Origin: Ruminococcus flavefaciens
GTDB taxonomy: Bacteria; Bacillota; Clostridia; Oscillospirales; Ruminococcaceae
NCBI GenBank assembly: GCA_002348905.1
Contig: DEBW01000086.1
Location: 63,425 to 94,426 of the forward strand
Reading direction: 5' to 3'
Length of the DNA: 31,002 bases
Part shown: positions 29,442 through 31,002 of the stretch, piece after piece
Position numbering within the stretch: the first letter of the stretch is position 1
Layout: each line of letters begins with the position of its first letter
Notes under the pieces: model-generated
The model's database searches: none
What the model saw: only the letters and a program-made list of their open reading frames with translations
Told to the model about the DNA's origin: nothing
Translations under genes and position numbers: made by a program

Positions 29442-30788
29442 ATGGACAACAAAGAAGACAAACGAATATACACTCTTAGTCAGGAAAAGCCTGTCAAAGC
29501 CGTGGTAAAAATGAGTATTCCGCTTATTATAGGAATGTTCATAATGGTACTTTATAATTTAGTGGATACCTATTTCATCGGTATGACCGGCGACGATTAC
29601 CAGCTCGCAGCAGTAAATCTCGCCTATCCTGTCATGATGGTCACGGTAGCAATATCAAACATGATAGGTACGGGAGCTTCATCATTCATCGCACGCTGTC
29701 TCGGCGCAGGCGAAAAGGAAAAAGCCGAACATACCCTTACCGCCGCCTTTACCCTTACTTTTATAAACAGTATCATTGTTACAGGCGCAGGACTTGCTTT
29801 TCTGCCGGCTCTGATAAAACTCCTCGGTGCTAAAGACAATACCTTCGATTATACCCAGCAGTACGTACAGGTGATACTGCTCGGCAGTTTCTTCACAATG
29901 GGAAGCTACACAGCCGGAGCACTTCTGAGGAGTGAAGGCTCTGTACGCTACTCAATGACAGGAATGATAGTCGGAACTCTCCTGAATATCGCCCTTGATC
30001 CGCTTTTCATATTCACTCTGAATATGCAGATAAGAGGTGCAGCTATCGCAACTATACTGAGTAATGTTGCCGGATTCGGCGTATCTATGATGTATTACAT
30101 AAGCGGAAAAACTCTGCTAAGACCGTCCGCTGAAAAAATAGTCCCTACTGCCGAGATACTTCGTGAGATATACTGGGTAGGCATACCGGCATCGCTCGAA
30201 ACTCTGCTTACATCTGCGGCATACACAGTAAACAACAACCTCGCCGTGAATTACAGTGAGCTTACAGTTACCGCTATGGGTATAGCACAAAAGGTGCTTT
30301 CTCTCGGAAATTACGTATATCAGGGATTTGCTTCGGGAACTCAGCCTATAATGGGCTATAATTACGGCGCAAAAAATGCTGACCGCATGAGAAAGGTACT
30401 GAAAGCCGGAGTTGCATCAGTTACCGGCACAGAGCTTGTGCTCATGCTGCTTTACTGCATATCCGCTCCTTTGCTTATCGGCATATTCACCGATTCTGCG
30501 GAAGTCGTTAGCATAGGCGCTCATGTACTGCGCCGGCTCATGTTCATACTGCCGTTTGTGGGAACAGTATCAATGTGCCGTATGTCCTTTCAGGCTATGG
30601 GAAAGCCGCAGTTTGCCTTTGGCATAACCCTTGTAAGGCAGCTCATCCTGTACATTCCACTGCTCCTGCTGCTTAACAGTATTTTCGGATTCAACGGTAT
30701 GCTCTTTGCTCAGCCGATAACAGAAGCCGTCATGATGACAGTCTCACTTCTCCTGCTTACATGGAGCATCAAAAAGATAAAGAATTAA
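29442..30788 (+). CDS. MATE family multidrug/sodium antiporter
   Basis: MATE proteins export cationic drugs or metabolites in exchange for Na+ or H+. The 448-residue protein has twelve hydrophobic helices in two related halves. Helix 1 region MSIPLIIGMFIMVLYNLVDTYFIGM, the GTGASSFIARCLGAGEKEKAE loop, DPLFIF after helix 5, and in the second half SGTQPIMGYNYGAKNADRM and FQAMGKPQFAF are typical of DinF/NorM-type members. The ATG at 29442 follows GAGG at 9 bases. It is transcribed alone, between the promoter at 29366 and the terminator at 30844. The substrate cannot be inferred, and no regulator gene adjoins it. Confidence 0.93.
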   Translation: MDNKEDKRIYTLSQEKPVKAVVKMSIPLIIGMFIMVLYNLVDTYFIGMTGDDYQLAAVNLAYPVMMVTVAISNMIGTGASSFIARCLGAGEKEKAEHTLTAAFTLTFINSIIVTGAGLAFLPALIKLLGAKDNTFDYTQQYVQVILLGSFFTMGSYTAGALLRSEGSVRYSMTGMIVGTLLNIALDPLFIFTLNMQIRGAAIATILSNVAGFGVSMMYYISGKTLLRPSAEKIVPTAEILREIYWVGIPASLETLLTSAAYTVNNNLAVNYSELTVTAMGIAQKVLSLGNYVYQGFASGTQPIMGYNYGAKNADRMRKVLKAGVASVTGTELVLMLLYCISAPLLIGIFTDSAEVVSIGAHVLRRLMFILPFVGTVSMCRMSFQAMGKPQFAFGITLVRQLILYIPLLLLLNSIFGFNGMLFAQPITEAVMMTVSLLLLTWSIKKIKN

Positions 30789-30843
30789 GGCAGACGATAC
30801 TTTCATAAAATCACGGCAATTCGTAATTTTTTTGACAATGATT

Positions 30844-30870
30844 AAGGCGGTTCGCAATGAACCGCCTTTT
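30844..30870. terminator. terminator between the MATE gene and the converging partial gene
   Basis: AAGGCGGTTC (30844-30853) pairs perfectly with GAACCGCCTT (30859-30868) around GCAAT, followed by T residues. It lies 2 bases from the minus-strand stop at 30872. Confidence 0.88.
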
Positions 30871-30871
30871 A

Positions 30872-31002
30872 TTAATCTTCACTTTTGTCGTCAAGTTCAC
30901 GGACGATACCGCTTATCTCCTCAGCGTCAGGTTCACGGACAAAAGGCAGCGCACTTTCAGTGCAAGCACCTATTTCTTCGTAGTTTTCCTGCGCCTCTCT
31001 GA
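30872..31002 (-). CDS. C-terminal end of an unidentified acidic protein (cut by window edge)
   Basis: A minus-strand frame open at the window end runs 43 residues to a TAA at 30874-30872, right before a terminator. The visible end is acidic (VREPDAEEISGIVRELDDKSED) with no recognisable motif. Its coding status is inferred from the open frame, codon pattern and the terminator; the family cannot be named. Confidence 0.55.
   Translation of the reverse strand, partial: REAQENYEEIGACTESALPFVREPDAEEISGIVRELDDKSED

Noticed and set aside
1..31002. CRISPR arrays, insertion sequences, phage genes or integrases
   Set aside because: No regularly spaced repeats and no transposase, recombinase or phage structural frame were seen.

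Overview
The window looks like a chromosomal segment of a low- to mid-GC Clostridia bacterium close to Ruminococcus. Evidence is a secreted cohesin-plus-dockerin protein of the ruminococcal cellulosome type, spore genes (spoVAD, spoVAE, gpr), a small SRP RNA next to dnaX-ybaB-recR, and gpr divergent from rpsT as in other Firmicutes. Assignment below family level is inference.

Layout. 1-1658: 5' part of glycogen phosphorylase (minus; the C-terminus lies outside). 2126-3370: a signal-peptidase-like membrane protein without the usual catalytic residues. 3477-4193: an unknown four-helix membrane protein (minus). 4433-5807: spoVAD-spoVAE without spoVAC. 6137-7087: cohesin-dockerin protein. 7157-10619: two overlapping genes for membrane-anchored BspA-type leucine-rich-repeat proteins (minus). 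10837-14552: SRP RNA, a TPR membrane protein, dnaX, ybaB and recR. 14592-15641: CPBP membrane protease (minus). 15819-17830: rpsT (minus), gpr (plus), pssA (minus). 17961-20192: polyphosphate kinase with a histone-H1-like, AT-hook tail (minus).

20394-25125 is the most accessory-looking stretch. It holds a small XRE regulator divergent from an orphan 99-residue gene with a perfect palindromic operator, a tRNA-Thr(CGT), an mcrB-mcrC pair in which McrC lacks its nuclease domain, a zinc-ribbon/PH-like protein, and a REP-like repeat. 25194-31002 returns to household and envelope genes: murA, a double-cyclophilin lipoprotein, a cyclophilin-like membrane protein lacking catalytic motifs, a MATE exporter, and the end of an unidentified acidic protein.

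Regulatory layout is unusually legible. Seventeen sigma-A-type promoters with 17-bp spacers can be read by eye, and ten carry TGTGn directly before the -10. Most genes are bounded by strong hairpin terminators, several of them bidirectional between converging genes. No CRISPR array, insertion sequence or phage gene was seen. All function calls come from reading motifs by eye; no database search was run.
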